Assembly (NCBI RefSeq): GCF_008087665.1
Contig: NZ_CP042912.1
Location: forward strand, 4,650,001-4,714,000
DNA from: Mariniblastus fucicola
GTDB lineage: Bacteria; Planctomycetota; Planctomycetia; Pirellulales; Pirellulaceae
Direction of reading: 5' to 3'
DNA length: 64,000 bases
In this document: positions 1 to 9,400 of the stretch, one piece after another
Numbering within the stretch: the first letter of the stretch is position 1
Layout of the letters: every line of letters starts with the position of its first letter
Made by a program: the position numbers and the translations under genes
The notes under the pieces: model-generated
What the model was told of the DNA's origin: nothing
The model's database searches: none
The model's input: only the letters and a program-made list of their open reading frames with translations

Positions 1-1
1 T

Positions 2-538
2 GACCGAACTCCAGTCGCACCGGACTGGGCTTGGGCCAACGCGAACGGCCAAGCTCAATTTGCCTGGGATGCCGATGAATCGTCCAACCAGTATTGGGCG
101 GGGATCATCGCCAAGGGTGGAAAGCTCAACGATGGAAATCTTGCACGACACGCGAAAATTGGATTCGGGGCGATCACTGACGGCTCCACGAATGTAATTC
201 TTCTTATGGAGAAGTCGATTGACGCTACCAAGTACTCTGGCGTTCACTCTCCAGCATGGCAAATCATCGGTGAAGCCTACGGTCAGTTCACGCAGCAAAA
301 CCACTCGAACAATCGTTACTGCCAACCCCTCAAGGGCGACGGTGACCTTCGAGCTGAACCAAGCTATGGTGCAACGACGATTAACGAGCAGGGGAACGGT
401 GGTCCTCACCCGGGAACAACAACAGCAGTTCTCGGCGACGGCTCAGCTCACTCGTTCAATACGGACATGAGCTGGAGTGTGCTCTGGGATCTTTCACTTC
501 GTGCGGACGGTGCGGTCGTAAACCACGACGACTTCTAG
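2..538 (+). CDS. DUF1559 family protein, C-terminal part (5' end outside window)
   Basis: The reading frame is open from base 2 and ends at TAG 536-538, so about 178 codons of the C-terminus are present. It carries the family's late signatures: an FGAITDGSTNVILLMEK block, a GPHPG turn and a final W-x-x-L...RADG segment, all matched in order by the complete DUF1559 gene at 5369. Members normally start with a type IV prepilin-like methylation segment and are abundant, surface-associated proteins of unknown function in planctomycetes. A terminator and a small lipoprotein gene follow directly, the same order as at 5369-7016. The family call is firm; the role is unknown. Confidence 0.85.
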   Translation, partial: DRTPVAPDWAWANANGQAQFAWDADESSNQYWAGIIAKGGKLNDGNLARHAKIGFGAITDGSTNVILLMEKSIDATKYSGVHSPAWQIIGEAYGQFTQQNHSNNRYCQPLKGDGDLRAEPSYGATTINEQGNGGPHPGTTTAVLGDGSAHSFNTDMSWSVLWDLSLRADGAVVNHDDF

Positions 539-562
539 TCGTGCAGTCCAATAATTATAACG

Positions 563-598
563 ACCCACTTTCGATTCAGTTCGAAAGTGGGTTTTTTT
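563..598 (+). terminator. Intrinsic terminator between DUF1559 gene and lipoprotein gene
   Basis: A perfect 12-bp stem (563-574 with 581-592) with a 6-nt loop is followed by a run of T at 592-598. It lies only a few bases before the ribosome binding site of the next gene, so it would reduce rather than abolish lipoprotein expression if transcription reads through. An equivalent hairpin sits at the same place in the second cassette (6455-6487). Confidence 0.85.
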
Positions 599-614
599 CT
601 TACGAGGTGAATTC

Positions 615-1142
615 ATGAACAAATCAAAATCGATACTGCTATACGTGACTATTGCTGCAATTATGTTTGCCGGTCTTGGCCTGTCTGGATGTGGCGATGG
701 TGATTCCGTGTCAAACAAAATCAAGGCTGCAAACAAGGGTAACATTCGACGTTTGCGTAATTGCTATGCCATGTACCTGGACCTGAACAGGTACAAGGGC
801 CCCAAGGACGAAAAGGAGCTCATGGACTTTCTCAAGTCGGACGCGAACGCCGCAAGCCGCTTGGAGAGAATGGGAATCCCAATTGAAGAGCTCGACGACA
901 TGCTCGTTAGCGAACGCGACGGTCAGCCATTTAAAGTTCGCTGGGGCCTCGACGGAATCAACGACCATGCAATCGTGTTTGAATCCGAAGGTGTGGACGG
1001 CAAATATCTTGTCGCATTCGCCACACCACGCGAGCTTGAGAAAGATGAATACGACGATTACTGGACTGGAAAACTTAAAGGACTCGGGCCTGGAGACATC
1101 CAGAACATGAACGAGGACCAGGAAAGTCAAACGATCGAGTAG
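615..1142 (+). CDS. Small lipoprotein paired with DUF1559 gene (copy 1)
   Basis: 175 aa. The N-terminus has a positively charged start, a hydrophobic stretch and a lipobox ending LSGC, so it should be a lipid-anchored exported protein. The mature part matches the protein at 6504-7016 along its length: RLRNCYAMYLD against RLKNCYSIYLD, then GPKD, RDGQ-F-KV, a NHAI-FE-GVDG block and YWTGK. A GAGGTG ribosome site lies 5-10 bases before the ATG. It follows a DUF1559 gene across a terminator and is presumably its partner. I do not recognise a named family, and no catalytic motif is visible. Confidence 0.8.
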   Translation: MNKSKSILLYVTIAAIMFAGLGLSGCGDGDSVSNKIKAANKGNIRRLRNCYAMYLDLNRYKGPKDEKELMDFLKSDANAASRLERMGIPIEELDDMLVSERDGQPFKVRWGLDGINDHAIVFESEGVDGKYLVAFATPRELEKDEYDDYWTGKLKGLGPGDIQNMNEDQESQTIE

Positions 1143-1171
1143 ACAGACATACAGACAACGAGGAATCAAGG

Positions 1172-1197
1172 AAGCTGCCCAATTGGGCAGCTTTTTC
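1172..1197. terminator. Bidirectional intrinsic terminator
   Basis: A perfect palindrome (1172-1193) with A residues on one side and T residues to 1196 on the other. It sits between two convergent genes, the lipoprotein ending at 1142 and the FG-GAP lipoprotein ending at 1205, and can serve both strands. Confidence 0.85.
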
Positions 1198-1204
1198 TAT
1201 TTGG

Positions 1205-4200
1205 TCAGTCGACAGTTCTGTTCTCGAAGATCCGTACTTTTCCATCGTTGACAGCAAAAGCAAGATCGACATCTCCGTCGTTGTCAAAATCTGCAGCCGC
1301 CACACAGGTGGCCGGACCCTCAACGACAACGCCGCTGCTCTGAGGCCACATGCAACTGAACTGAATTCCCGCCTCTTTACTTTCGCCACGCAGGATCCAG
1401 CCAAGTCCGCCATCCATGAATCCGGTCTCGACCTGAGAAGCGAAAAAGTTGTTCGCAATCGCCATGTCATCCACTCCATCCCCATCGAAATCCGCAACGA
1501 CAGTTCCGTTTGCCGGGCTGATCTGTGCAAGCCGCGGTAAACTTTGACGAATGAATCGCCCTTCGTCGTTGATGAAAATCGCGCTTTCAAGTGAGTTCAC
1601 TTCGACAAATGGCTGTTGCGAAATCGACGGCTCGTAGATGTCCGCCAAAGAGGCAATTGCGAAATCATGGTAGGTTTTGAATTTGTCTTCCAGAAACGGC
1701 ATGCAATGAGTACTGCAACTTCTCCCTCGCACGGGTAGTTCAACATCGCCTTCGAACTTTGACTCGACCAAATCGAGCGTTCCATTCTCGTCAAAATCCG
1801 CAAAGTAAATTCGGTGGGGATGCTTCGAGTCGGCATGATACTTCGTATTCAGTCCCTGGTTCGCGGCGATCAGATCGACATCGCCATCTCCATCAAAATC
1901 CGTTGCCAGGATATGATTCCACCAACCTTTGAAGTCGCTCAATCCAAGTTCGCTGGTCTGATCAGAGAACCCTTTCCCCTCTTCGTTCCTGAAGACGGTG
2001 ACTGCCCCCCACTCAAGAGCCAACACCAAATCCATCCAACCATCGCCATCGATATCCGTGCAGGATGCGTGCGTGACCAATCGGGGACTGGAAAAGGCAT
2101 CTCCCATTTGAGACGTTGTCTCGACGAACTTCCCATCGTCATTCCGCAGTAGATGACTGGCTGTCGCGACCGGGTATTGTCCAGGAATTGCATATGACCC
2201 GAGGAACAAATCCAGATCGCCATCGTTGTCAAAATCGCCAGCCGTCACGGCTCTTGTGCTGTCCGACAAACGTGGCAGCGCGTCCAAGTCACGCTCAAAC
2301 TTACCCTCACCCAAATTGCGATATAGCCGATCCTGATACTCGGCTGAACCGGGCGAATGTTCATTGCCGCCGCTGGTGACCAATAAATCCGGATCTCCAT
2401 CTGAGTCCGCGTCAAAAAACAGAACAGCCATATCTTCGAATTGATCGTCAACAGACCACGGACCGTCTGCCTTCACAAAGTTGGTTCCACCCACATTCAT
2501 GTAAAGCTGCCCGGATTGACCGGCGGCACCGGTACAGAACAAATCCGCAAAGCCATCGTCGTTCACATCAGCCCACGCAACGGCGCTGCCGAGCCTCGAA
2601 GGCTGAAACGGAAGAAGTGGCTCTCGGGCAAAGTCATCAAAATCGTTTTCACGATGCCGAAAATCAATTTGCAACTCGCCACTTACCTCGACGAAGAGAG
2701 GTTTCGAATAAGGTTCCGCGGGAGCAGCGATTGACGTCTCCGATTCAAAAATTCGATAGTGACAGTCAGGATCAAGATCTTTAAATTCCTGCACCGTTGA
2801 GTCGGGCCAAGTCACTTTGACTTTTTCAATCGGGGCGCTTGATTCCGACGCAAAGTGCAGCACGGGAGCATCAGCGGAGATATACCCTCGAACGGGCGAA
2901 AGAACTTTAGTTTGCTTTAGTCCGCCTTGCCAGAACTCGACTTTCGTGCCGTAGCCGAAGAAATTGTTTCGGCCGCACCGAAAATCGATTAGCGTCCGGC
3001 TTCCCGAGTCTGAATCGTTTCGATACACCAAAGCCGGCTCATAGAAGTTGCTCACAATCAGATCGAGATCTCCGTCACCGTCCAGATCGCCGAATGCGGA
3101 ACCGTGGCTTACGCCAACATGATTCAGTCCGGACGATTCAGATACGGGTTTGAAGCTGAGATCACCTTCGTTGCGAAACGCAAGATTTGGCTCTTCTCTT
3201 GCAGGGATCGACAAATATAGTGCGTCCCATTTTTCGGTTGAGCCTTCTTCTTTGAGTGCATCGAACTGGTCGCCAAGATCGCTGTTCATAATATCTCGGG
3301 CGTGTCCATTGGAAGCGAACACATCGAGCTTCCCATCGTTGTCCATGTCGACAAGCCGGATCGCCCACGTCCAATCGGTGCTCGACATTCCCATCATTTC
3401 GGCGACTTCAAAAAACGGCCCAACACCCGAGTTGATATGGACCGCGTTTTTCATGTACTGGCGCGGCGAACCTCGCTTCAGGAACCACGCTGAATCACTC
3501 ATCGCACCCATGTCCATTTTTTGCTTGTAGTGACTCGTCCCGGACATGTCAGCCGTAATCAGGTCCACCAAACCGTCGTTGTTTATGTCGCCCATGTCCA
3601 AGCCCATGGAAAACCACGGAGTGTGTCGCACTGTTTCTGGAAGCACATCGACAAACGTTCCGTCACCCTGGTTTCTATAAAGGCGATCTGATTTTCGAAA
3701 GTCATTGGAGACGTAGATGTCCGGCCAACCATCGTCATCGTAGTCGAACCAGAGAGCCCCGAGTCCCATCGCGTAGTCTTTGAGCCCGGCAGCCTCTGAC
3801 ACTTCCACAAACGTGCCGTCGCCCTGATTCTGATACAGACGATCCAGCTCTCCAGCCTTGATCTGATGCCCATCCACGAGCGCCACATGCTCCAAAAACT
3901 CGGGGGCGATGTAGGGCTTTCCGTTTTTCCTCGCGACCATTTTGCGGACGGTACTGGGCGCGTCCTGATAAGTCACAAGATAGAAATCCAGATCGCCATC
4001 TCGATCATAGTCACCAAAGTTCGCGATTTTGCTCGCACCGGTATAGTCGGCTTTACGAATCCTTGTCTGCTCTTTGAATGAACCATCCCCCTGGTTGATA
4101 TACAGCAGATTCGGCGCGGCCATGTTGCAAACATACAGATCGAGATCACCATCGTTGTCGATGTCAGCGAATGAAGCGCCGGACGACCAGGGATCCTGTC

Positions 4201-4663
4201 TTTGTATGGAGCCATCGACGCCGGCTTCAAACGTAACGTCCTCGAACTTGAATCCGCCAAGGTTTCGATACAGCCTGTTGGGAATGTCGGTCCCGCATAG
4301 ATAGACATCCTGCAAACCATCACCGTCGTAGTCTCCGATGGTGACACCGCTACCGGTCTCAATGTATTGAAATGCCTTTGAGCGATCGAGGAAGTTTGAA
4401 AAATTGATTCCGGAATGCGTGATCTTCGTAAACTTGATACCTGAGTTCGTCCCTTCAGATGGAACGGTCAGCCTTCTAATTGCGAGATCATTGCTGATTG
4501 CCGTGAATCCATTTGAAACGCTCCGATAGTCCGCTGGTTCGTTGCGATTCACCATCAACGATTCAGCAATTGAATCGGCCGTTTTCGTTTTTGTTTCCGC
4601 TGTGTCGCAACCAACAAACTGGATGCACAGGAAAAGCAAAATGACAGCTCGTTCTGTTTGCAT
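1205..4663 (-). CDS. FG-GAP repeat / ASPIC-UnbV (CRTAC1-like) lipoprotein
   Basis: 1152 aa from the ATG at 4663; a GTG two codons earlier is possible, and neither has a clear ribosome site. A short hydrophobic N-terminus ends in a lipobox (QFVGC), predicting an outer-surface lipoprotein. The body is a series of FG-GAP/VCBS blades with calcium-binding loops of the D-x-D-x-D-G type (DYDGDG, DIDNDGDLD, DFDGDGDVD). An ASPIC/UnbV domain lies at roughly residues 555-630 and a second set of blades follows it. Most CRTAC1-like proteins of this kind are about 550-700 aa, so this one looks like two propellers joined around the UnbV domain. It lies convergent between the two DUF1559 cassettes. A role in surface binding or adhesion is inference. 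Confidence 0.9.
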   Translation of the reverse strand: MQTERAVILLFLCIQFVGCDTAETKTKTADSIAESLMVNRNEPADYRSVSNGFTAISNDLAIRRLTVPSEGTNSGIKFTKITHSGINFSNFLDRSKAFQYIETGSGVTIGDYDGDGLQDVYLCGTDIPNRLYRNLGGFKFEDVTFEAGVDGSIQRQDPWSSGASFADIDNDGDLDLYVCNMAAPNLLYINQGDGSFKEQTRIRKADYTGASKIANFGDYDRDGDLDFYLVTYQDAPSTVRKMVARKNGKPYIAPEFLEHVALVDGHQIKAGELDRLYQNQGDGTFVEVSEAAGLKDYAMGLGALWFDYDDDGWPDIYVSNDFRKSDRLYRNQGDGTFVDVLPETVRHTPWFSMGLDMGDINNDGLVDLITADMSGTSHYKQKMDMGAMSDSAWFLKRGSPRQYMKNAVHINSGVGPFFEVAEMMGMSSTDWTWAIRLVDMDNDGKLDVFASNGHARDIMNSDLGDQFDALKEEGSTEKWDALYLSIPAREEPNLAFRNEGDLSFKPVSESSGLNHVGVSHGSAFGDLDGDGDLDLIVSNFYEPALVYRNDSDSGSRTLIDFRCGRNNFFGYGTKVEFWQGGLKQTKVLSPVRGYISADAPVLHFASESSAPIEKVKVTWPDSTVQEFKDLDPDCHYRIFESETSIAAPAEPYSKPLFVEVSGELQIDFRHRENDFDDFAREPLLPFQPSRLGSAVAWADVNDDGFADLFCTGAAGQSGQLYMNVGGTNFVKADGPWSVDDQFEDMAVLFFDADSDGDPDLLVTSGGNEHSPGSAEYQDRLYRNLGEGKFERDLDALPRLSDSTRAVTAGDFDNDGDLDLFLGSYAIPGQYPVATASHLLRNDDGKFVETTSQMGDAFSSPRLVTHASCTDIDGDGWMDLVLALEWGAVTVFRNEEGKGFSDQTSELGLSDFKGWWNHILATDFDGDGDVDLIAANQGLNTKYHADSKHPHRIYFADFDENGTLDLVESKFEGDVELPVRGRSCSTHCMPFLEDKFKTYHDFAIASLADIYEPSISQQPFVEVNSLESAIFINDEGRFIRQSLPRLAQISPANGTVVADFDGDGVDDMAIANNFFASQVETGFMDGGLGWILRGESKEAGIQFSCMWPQSSGVVVEGPATCVAAADFDNDGDVDLAFAVNDGKVRIFENRTVD

Positions 4664-5368
4664 GATCACTACGTTTTTGATCCGTGACTATTTGTTAGAA
4701 AAAGACAGCATCATGTTACAAGACGGGCCAGTACACGGGAAACAACGTGCAGAGAAATGCTGCCGAGCAAATCGGACGAGCATCGCTTATTTCAGATTGG
4801 GCACACGATGTTTTGTTCGGCCGTTGGTACTCACACAGAATTATCAGCGGCAACAGTCACACGCTCTGCCTGTGAGCATCAGCGATCAGAACAACTTGCA
4901 CGGTCACCCTAAATTAATGATGACCCAAGCCAGCGACAACGATTTTGAAAGAACTGCCGGGCAAAAGTGTCCACGACGATTCCCCCAAACAGACTCCATA
5001 TGAATTCCATTGGCAATTTGATCCACAGATCGCCAGCGTTCCAACGACGCCAAATCTGTCGCAGAAAGGCCTTCTTAAGCGACTGAAGCACCCAAATGAC
5101 CGCGATCCCATGCTGGCAGATCAAAAACCATAGGCAATTTCGGGTTTAAGCACGATTCAGCGTCGACCAATCACTCCTAAAACACAGACAAAGGACAACG
5201 ATCCGCCACTAGTTAATTTATGGATTGTTTTCCTCCCCACTGGAGACCTGCTAACACAGCATTTACTGCAAAAACCGGGGTCTTGCGGTGTATGCACCGC
5301 CTTAATTGCCTTGAGCCCCGTATAGTTGAAGTGTTCTTTAAAATCTTAAATTCTCGCGAGGAAAAATT
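4664..5368. other. Intergenic region upstream of the second DUF1559 gene
   Basis: About 700 bases without a convincing gene; the open frames here have no ribosome site or recognisable motif. Near the downstream gene there is a small perfect hairpin in the probable leader (stem 5285-5290 with 5295-5300). A GCGAGGAAAAA ribosome site lies just before the ATG at 5369. I see no confident promoter. Confidence 0.5.
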
Positions 5369-6424
5369 ATGATGTCTTCACAAAAGCGACGCGGCTTCAC
5401 GCTGGTCGAATTGCTGGTGGTCATTGCGATCATCGGCATTCTGATCGGCATGTTGTTGCCAGCTGTTCAACAGGTTCGTGAAGCTGCACGTCGCACGCAA
5501 TGTCTCAACAACATGCGTCAGCAGGCTTTGGCAGCTTTGAACTATGAATCAGCTCATATGGATTTCCCAACGTTCGGTTTGGACATGAGTGCTGGAAACT
5601 CATGGAAGCCAGTTGTCAACTTCGGCAAAGTCGGCTCGAACTGGAATGGCGTCGGCGGATCAAACGCTCCTGTTCGCACTGCAAGCTGGACTTTTCAAAT
5701 TGCTCCATTTGCTGAGCAAGGAAACCTTGAGCGATTGCGAACTGAGTTCGGTCTCGATCGTCTTCTGACTCCAGCTGACTTCTATGTCAGTGAGCAGTCG
5801 ATCCCGATGTTCTCTTGTCCATCACGTGGCCAACGCCAGTGGGACGTCAACGGTAAAGTATACGCATGTAGCGATTACGCAGGTGCGACGATGTACGGCG
5901 ACGGAACAGCAGACAATCCAGGTTGGCGTGCTCCGGAAGCTATTGCTCTCAATCTTGGACGTCACCCAGGAATGATGGTTCCTTCGGCTGAAGAAGCTGG
6001 TGGAACTGATATCGGTAGAAAACTCAGCAAAGTCGGCTTCGGTGCTTGCTCTGATGGTTCTTCGAACACAATTCTGTTCATGGAAAAAGCTGCTGACGCT
6101 CGTCAGTACGACGGTGCGACTGATGCAGCCTGGAAAGCACTTGGCGACACATACGGTATCTTCTCTCCTGGCTACCACGGTGGTGGACTTCGCTTCCTGC
6201 AGCCGAACCTTAAAGCAGATGGCGAGATCCGAACCGTGAACATGGCCAACCCGGCAAGCAACGGTTCAGTTCAGAACGAGCAAACTTTTGGTAGTGCTCA
6301 CCCTGGAACTGTTTCAGCCGCTTATACTGATGGCTCGACTCACTCAGTCGACATCGATACTGGTTGGGATATTCTGTACAAGTGGGTTGCTCGTGCCGAT
6401 GGCCAAGTCAACGACGAACTGTAG
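5369..6424 (+). CDS. DUF1559 family protein with prepilin-type N-terminus
   Basis: 351 aa. The N-terminus [20 protein letters not shown] is a classic type IV prepilin cleavage/methylation site (cut after G9, E14 at mature position 5), followed by the [14 protein letters not shown] helix typical of DUF1559 proteins. A central segment with an SCPSRG motif and the terminal HPG...DGS-HS...RADG region complete the family signature. It is probably processed by a prepilin peptidase and exposed at the cell surface. GAGG before the ATG supports the start. A terminator and a lipoprotein gene follow, as in the cassette at the window's left end. DUF1559 paralogues are numerous in planctomycetes; the individual function is unknown. 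Confidence 0.93.
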   Translation: MMSSQKRRGFTLVELLVVIAIIGILIGMLLPAVQQVREAARRTQCLNNMRQQALAALNYESAHMDFPTFGLDMSAGNSWKPVVNFGKVGSNWNGVGGSNAPVRTASWTFQIAPFAEQGNLERLRTEFGLDRLLTPADFYVSEQSIPMFSCPSRGQRQWDVNGKVYACSDYAGATMYGDGTADNPGWRAPEAIALNLGRHPGMMVPSAEEAGGTDIGRKLSKVGFGACSDGSSNTILFMEKAADARQYDGATDAAWKALGDTYGIFSPGYHGGGLRFLQPNLKADGEIRTVNMANPASNGSVQNEQTFGSAHPGTVSAAYTDGSTHSVDIDTGWDILYKWVARADGQVNDEL

Positions 6425-6454
6425 TTGATGCGACAGGTCCACTGAAAATCGATG

Positions 6455-6487
6455 ACTGGGCGCGTATCGCGTCCAGTCTATTTTTTT
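6455..6487 (+). terminator. Intrinsic terminator between DUF1559 gene and lipoprotein gene (copy 2)
   Basis: A 10-bp stem with one G-T pair (6455-6464 with 6468-6477) closes a 3-base loop and is followed by a run of seven T. The ribosome site of the lipoprotein gene lies within about ten bases of the T run. The placement matches the hairpin at 563-598, although the stem sequences differ. Confidence 0.82.
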
Positions 6488-6503
6488 ACTCTGAGGAATT
6501 GAA

Positions 6504-7016
6504 ATGATCAGGTCGATCACGCTCTTGCTTCTGCTCTGCACTCTGTTCGCCGGTTGCGGAGAAAAAACAACGTCGGCAGCACTTAACAAAACGAATCTGA
6601 GTCGGCTGAAGAACTGCTACTCTATCTATCTCGATGACAACGCTCACGTCGGTCCAAAAGACAAAGAAGAGTTTGTCAATTTTCTTCTGACCGATCGGCG
6701 TGCGATCAAGCGAAGAAAACGGATGGAAATTACTGACGAACAAGTCGAGTCCATGTTCATGAATCCTCGAGACGGCCAGGAGTTTAAGGTCAAATATGGA
6801 GTCGAAGGCTATCTCAATCATGCCATCATCTTCGAAGCGGTCGGTGTCGACGGAATGCGAATCGTCGCGTTGGATCCGCCTCAGGAAGTTGACGCTGAAA
6901 CGTACGACAAGTATTGGACGGGGAAAATCAAGGCCGGCCCGATGGGTGGCGGCGGTGGTTTGAAAGAAATCGAAGAAGAATTGGACAAGGAAGCCATCGA
7001 ATCTGGTTCTGAATAA
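6504..7016 (+). CDS. Small lipoprotein paired with DUF1559 gene (copy 2)
   Basis: 170 aa, paralogue of the protein at 615-1142. The signal peptide ends in a lipobox (LFAGC), and the mature chain keeps the same order of motifs: RLKNCYSIYLD, VGPKD, RDGQEFKVKYG, NHAIIFEAVGVDG and YWTGKIKAG. A glycine run (GGGGG) and an acidic tail close the chain. A TGAGGAATT ribosome site precedes the ATG. The conserved pairing with DUF1559 genes suggests the lipoprotein works with that surface protein, for instance in anchoring or assembly, but this is inference from synteny only. Confidence 0.8.
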   Translation: MIRSITLLLLLCTLFAGCGEKTTSAALNKTNLSRLKNCYSIYLDDNAHVGPKDKEEFVNFLLTDRRAIKRRKRMEITDEQVESMFMNPRDGQEFKVKYGVEGYLNHAIIFEAVGVDGMRIVALDPPQEVDAETYDKYWTGKIKAGPMGGGGGLKEIEEELDKEAIESGSE

Positions 7017-7057
7017 CGCGACGGCATCATTTGATGCTCTCACACCGACTAACGATC

Positions 7058-7085
7058 AAGCTCCGCTTCATGCGGGGCTTTTTTT
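7058..7085 (+). terminator. Intrinsic terminator after second cassette
   Basis: A 9-bp stem with one G-T pair (7058-7066 with 7072-7080), a short loop and a run of T to 7085. It closes the DUF1559-lipoprotein transcript and separates it from the aldo/keto reductase gene. Confidence 0.82.
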
Positions 7086-7157
7086 ATGGCACGTTGGTTG
7101 ATTCGAACGCCACTGCTATCCTGAATCCAGATTTTTTTGCTTTGCTCGGGAATATTG

Positions 7158-8132
7158 ATGTCCAAAACTACGCTTGGAAACAGCCAGATGCCCCTCGTTG
7201 GGCTCGGCAACTGGAAAATTGAAAAGGACGTTGCCGCGGACGTTGTGCAGAAAGCCATCGAAATCGGCTATCGACATTTCGACTGTGCTTGCGACTACGG
7301 CAATGAGTCTGAAGTCGGTGACGGACTTCACGCCGCAATTTCTAACGGAAGCGTGCAACGGGAAGACCTGTGGATTACGTCGAAACTGTGGAACAGCTAC
7401 CACGCAGCTGAACACGTTCGTCCGGCGATTGAAAAAACATTGGCTGATCTGAAACAGGATTATCTCGACCTGTACCTGATCCACTTTCCGATCGCCACGA
7501 AGTTTGTTCCTTTCGAAGAACGCTATCCGCCCGAGTGGTTTTTCGATCCTGATGCTGCCGAACCAAAACTTGAACCGGTTAACGTTCCGATTCGTGAAAC
7601 CTGGGAAGCGATGGAAGAACTGAAGCGAAGTGGCCTGGTCAAGAACATTGGCGTTTGCAATTTCGGCTGCTCGCTGATCAGAGACCTGCTTAGCTACGCC
7701 TCGATTCGTCCTGCGTTTCTCCAAGTCGAACTGCATCCGATGCTGACGCAGGAAAAACTACTTCGCTATTGTCGCCAGGAGTCGATCGAAGTCACCGCGT
7801 TTTCTCCCCTCGGCGGCGAATCGTACTACTCGCTTGGAATTGCCGACCGCAGCGAATCGACACTGGAAAATCCAATCGTAAAAGACATCGCTGCGGCGTA
7901 TTCGAAAACGCCAGCGCAGGTTCATTTGCGGTGGGGCATTCAACGTGGCACCGCGGTTGTTCCGAAAACTTCGCAACCGGAACGGCTGGTTGAGAACCTG
8001 GACGTGTTTGATTTTGAATTGAGCGATGAAGAGATGAAACAGATCGCTTCACTGAATCAGAATCGACGCTTCAACGATCCGGGTGACTTTTGCGAATCCG
8101 CATTCAACACGTTTTTCCCGATCTACGAATAG
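7158..8132 (+). CDS. Aldo/keto reductase
   Basis: 324 aa from the ATG at 7158; an earlier in-frame ATG at 7137 would add seven residues with no family match. The TIM-barrel NADPH-dependent reductase signatures are in order: GYRHFDCACDYGNE with the catalytic Asp and Tyr, the catalytic Lys in WITSKLW, LDLYLIHFP, KNIGVCNF, and the cofactor site VVPKTSQPERLVEN. The C-terminal NRRFNDPGDF segment resembles xylose-reductase-type members. It reduces sugar aldehydes or other carbonyls in the cytoplasm; the substrate cannot be read from sequence. It stands alone after a terminator. Confidence 0.92.
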   Translation: MSKTTLGNSQMPLVGLGNWKIEKDVAADVVQKAIEIGYRHFDCACDYGNESEVGDGLHAAISNGSVQREDLWITSKLWNSYHAAEHVRPAIEKTLADLKQDYLDLYLIHFPIATKFVPFEERYPPEWFFDPDAAEPKLEPVNVPIRETWEAMEELKRSGLVKNIGVCNFGCSLIRDLLSYASIRPAFLQVELHPMLTQEKLLRYCRQESIEVTAFSPLGGESYYSLGIADRSESTLENPIVKDIAAAYSKTPAQVHLRWGIQRGTAVVPKTSQPERLVENLDVFDFELSDEEMKQIASLNQNRRFNDPGDFCESAFNTFFPIYE

Positions 8133-8296
8133 GTCAACTGAGAAAACACGCAGCACCGCGGCGGCCCTGCCATACCCTGAGCATTGATTGGCGCTGGCGC
8201 AGTGCCGACCTCCAACCGTCACAAAGAATTCTCGTGGTGCTTCTTCTTCTAAAAATGCTGCTTTACTGATACCACAAGACTGGTGTCGACGCTGAA

Positions 8297-9241
8297 CTAA
8301 GCCTTCGCGACGACTGCTTTCATTTTTTCCAAACCGGTTGCGGCGACTTTTGCAGCGTCCTGCTTCCAATAGTCGCGATTGAAAAGCTCTAGCGAAAAGC
8401 AGCCTGCGAAACCGGAGTCGATCAAATCGCCAATGATCTCTGGCAGCGGACAAACGCCATCGCCCGGATAAACTCGATGCTCGTCGCCGATCGTTTCGCG
8501 GGGCATATCGGGATAGTCGTTGATGTGAAAAACATGCATCCTTGAAGCTTCGATCATCTTCAAACCGGCGAAATCCGACCCGCCTTTATAGATGTGATAG
8601 AAGTCCGGCAACACGCAAGCGTCAGGATGCCCGGCTTCGGTCGCGACGTAGGCCAGCTCACCAAGTTTCGACAGCGTCTTTGAGAAACCCCAAAGCTCCA
8701 ACTGCGGGACGACTCCCGTTTCGGCACCAATTTCTAACAGCTTGCGATAGCGTTCTGCGATCGTCGCCAAATTCGGGCCGGCAGTTTTATGAGCTCCGAT
8801 TGGAGGAGCCGCAATTCGTCTGCCGCCGATCTGTTTGAGCATTTCCATATCCGCGCGGGCGGCGTCGAGTGCAGTTGCACGAGCCGCATCGTCGTCCACA
8901 ATCCATTGCGCGAACCCGATGGCACTTTCGACAGTCAAACCGCTATCGTCAATCTGCTGTTTTAGCTCGACCAATGAGCCACCGGAATCGACGAACTTTT
9001 TCAGATCACCGATCCATGGTTCAATCGCGTCATAGCCAGCGTCGGCCGCGAGTTTGACTTGATCGGGAACGGAAAGCTCGTGACCTCGAACGGTGCTCAT
9101 GTTCAGGCAGTACCGAATCGCTGATTTACCCTTGCGTTTCGGCGCAGAAGTTTGCGACGCGTTCACAATCTTGCCAGAGGCCAAAACGGTCAGCGCCGAT
9201 CCGGCAGCGGCGGCTTTGAGAAATGTGCGACGATGGGTCAT
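8297..9241 (-). CDS. Tat-exported sugar phosphate isomerase/epimerase-like TIM barrel protein
   Basis: 314 aa. The N-terminus HRRTFLKAAAAG is a twin-arginine signal followed by a hydrophobic region ending near VNA, so export in folded form is expected. The body fits the xylose isomerase-like TIM barrel family (sugar phosphate isomerase/epimerase, hydroxypyruvate isomerase-like), with DAGYDAIEPW early, metal-ligand-like LELWGF and VLPDFYHIYKGG segments, and HINDYP and YPGDG near the end. AGGAAAT lies eight bases before the ATG. Such secreted isomerase-like proteins are common in planctomycetes; substrate unknown. Confidence 0.88.
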   Translation of the reverse strand: MTHRRTFLKAAAAGSALTVLASGKIVNASQTSAPKRKGKSAIRYCLNMSTVRGHELSVPDQVKLAADAGYDAIEPWIGDLKKFVDSGGSLVELKQQIDDSGLTVESAIGFAQWIVDDDAARATALDAARADMEMLKQIGGRRIAAPPIGAHKTAGPNLATIAERYRKLLEIGAETGVVPQLELWGFSKTLSKLGELAYVATEAGHPDACVLPDFYHIYKGGSDFAGLKMIEASRMHVFHINDYPDMPRETIGDEHRVYPGDGVCPLPEIIGDLIDSGFAGCFSLELFNRDYWKQDAAKVAATGLEKMKAVVAKA

Positions 9242-9400
9242 TGGTGATTTCCTGAAAGTTTTGATTCAGTCAAAACTATAGCTGAATTTGCGTTGGCTTT
9301 TTATCGGGCGAGCATAAAATGCAGGCCTAAATCATGCGGCGGCACCGAGCCTTCGCACTTGCCGAAATGGGCGACTCATACCGTCGCAGCGAAAGTCTTC

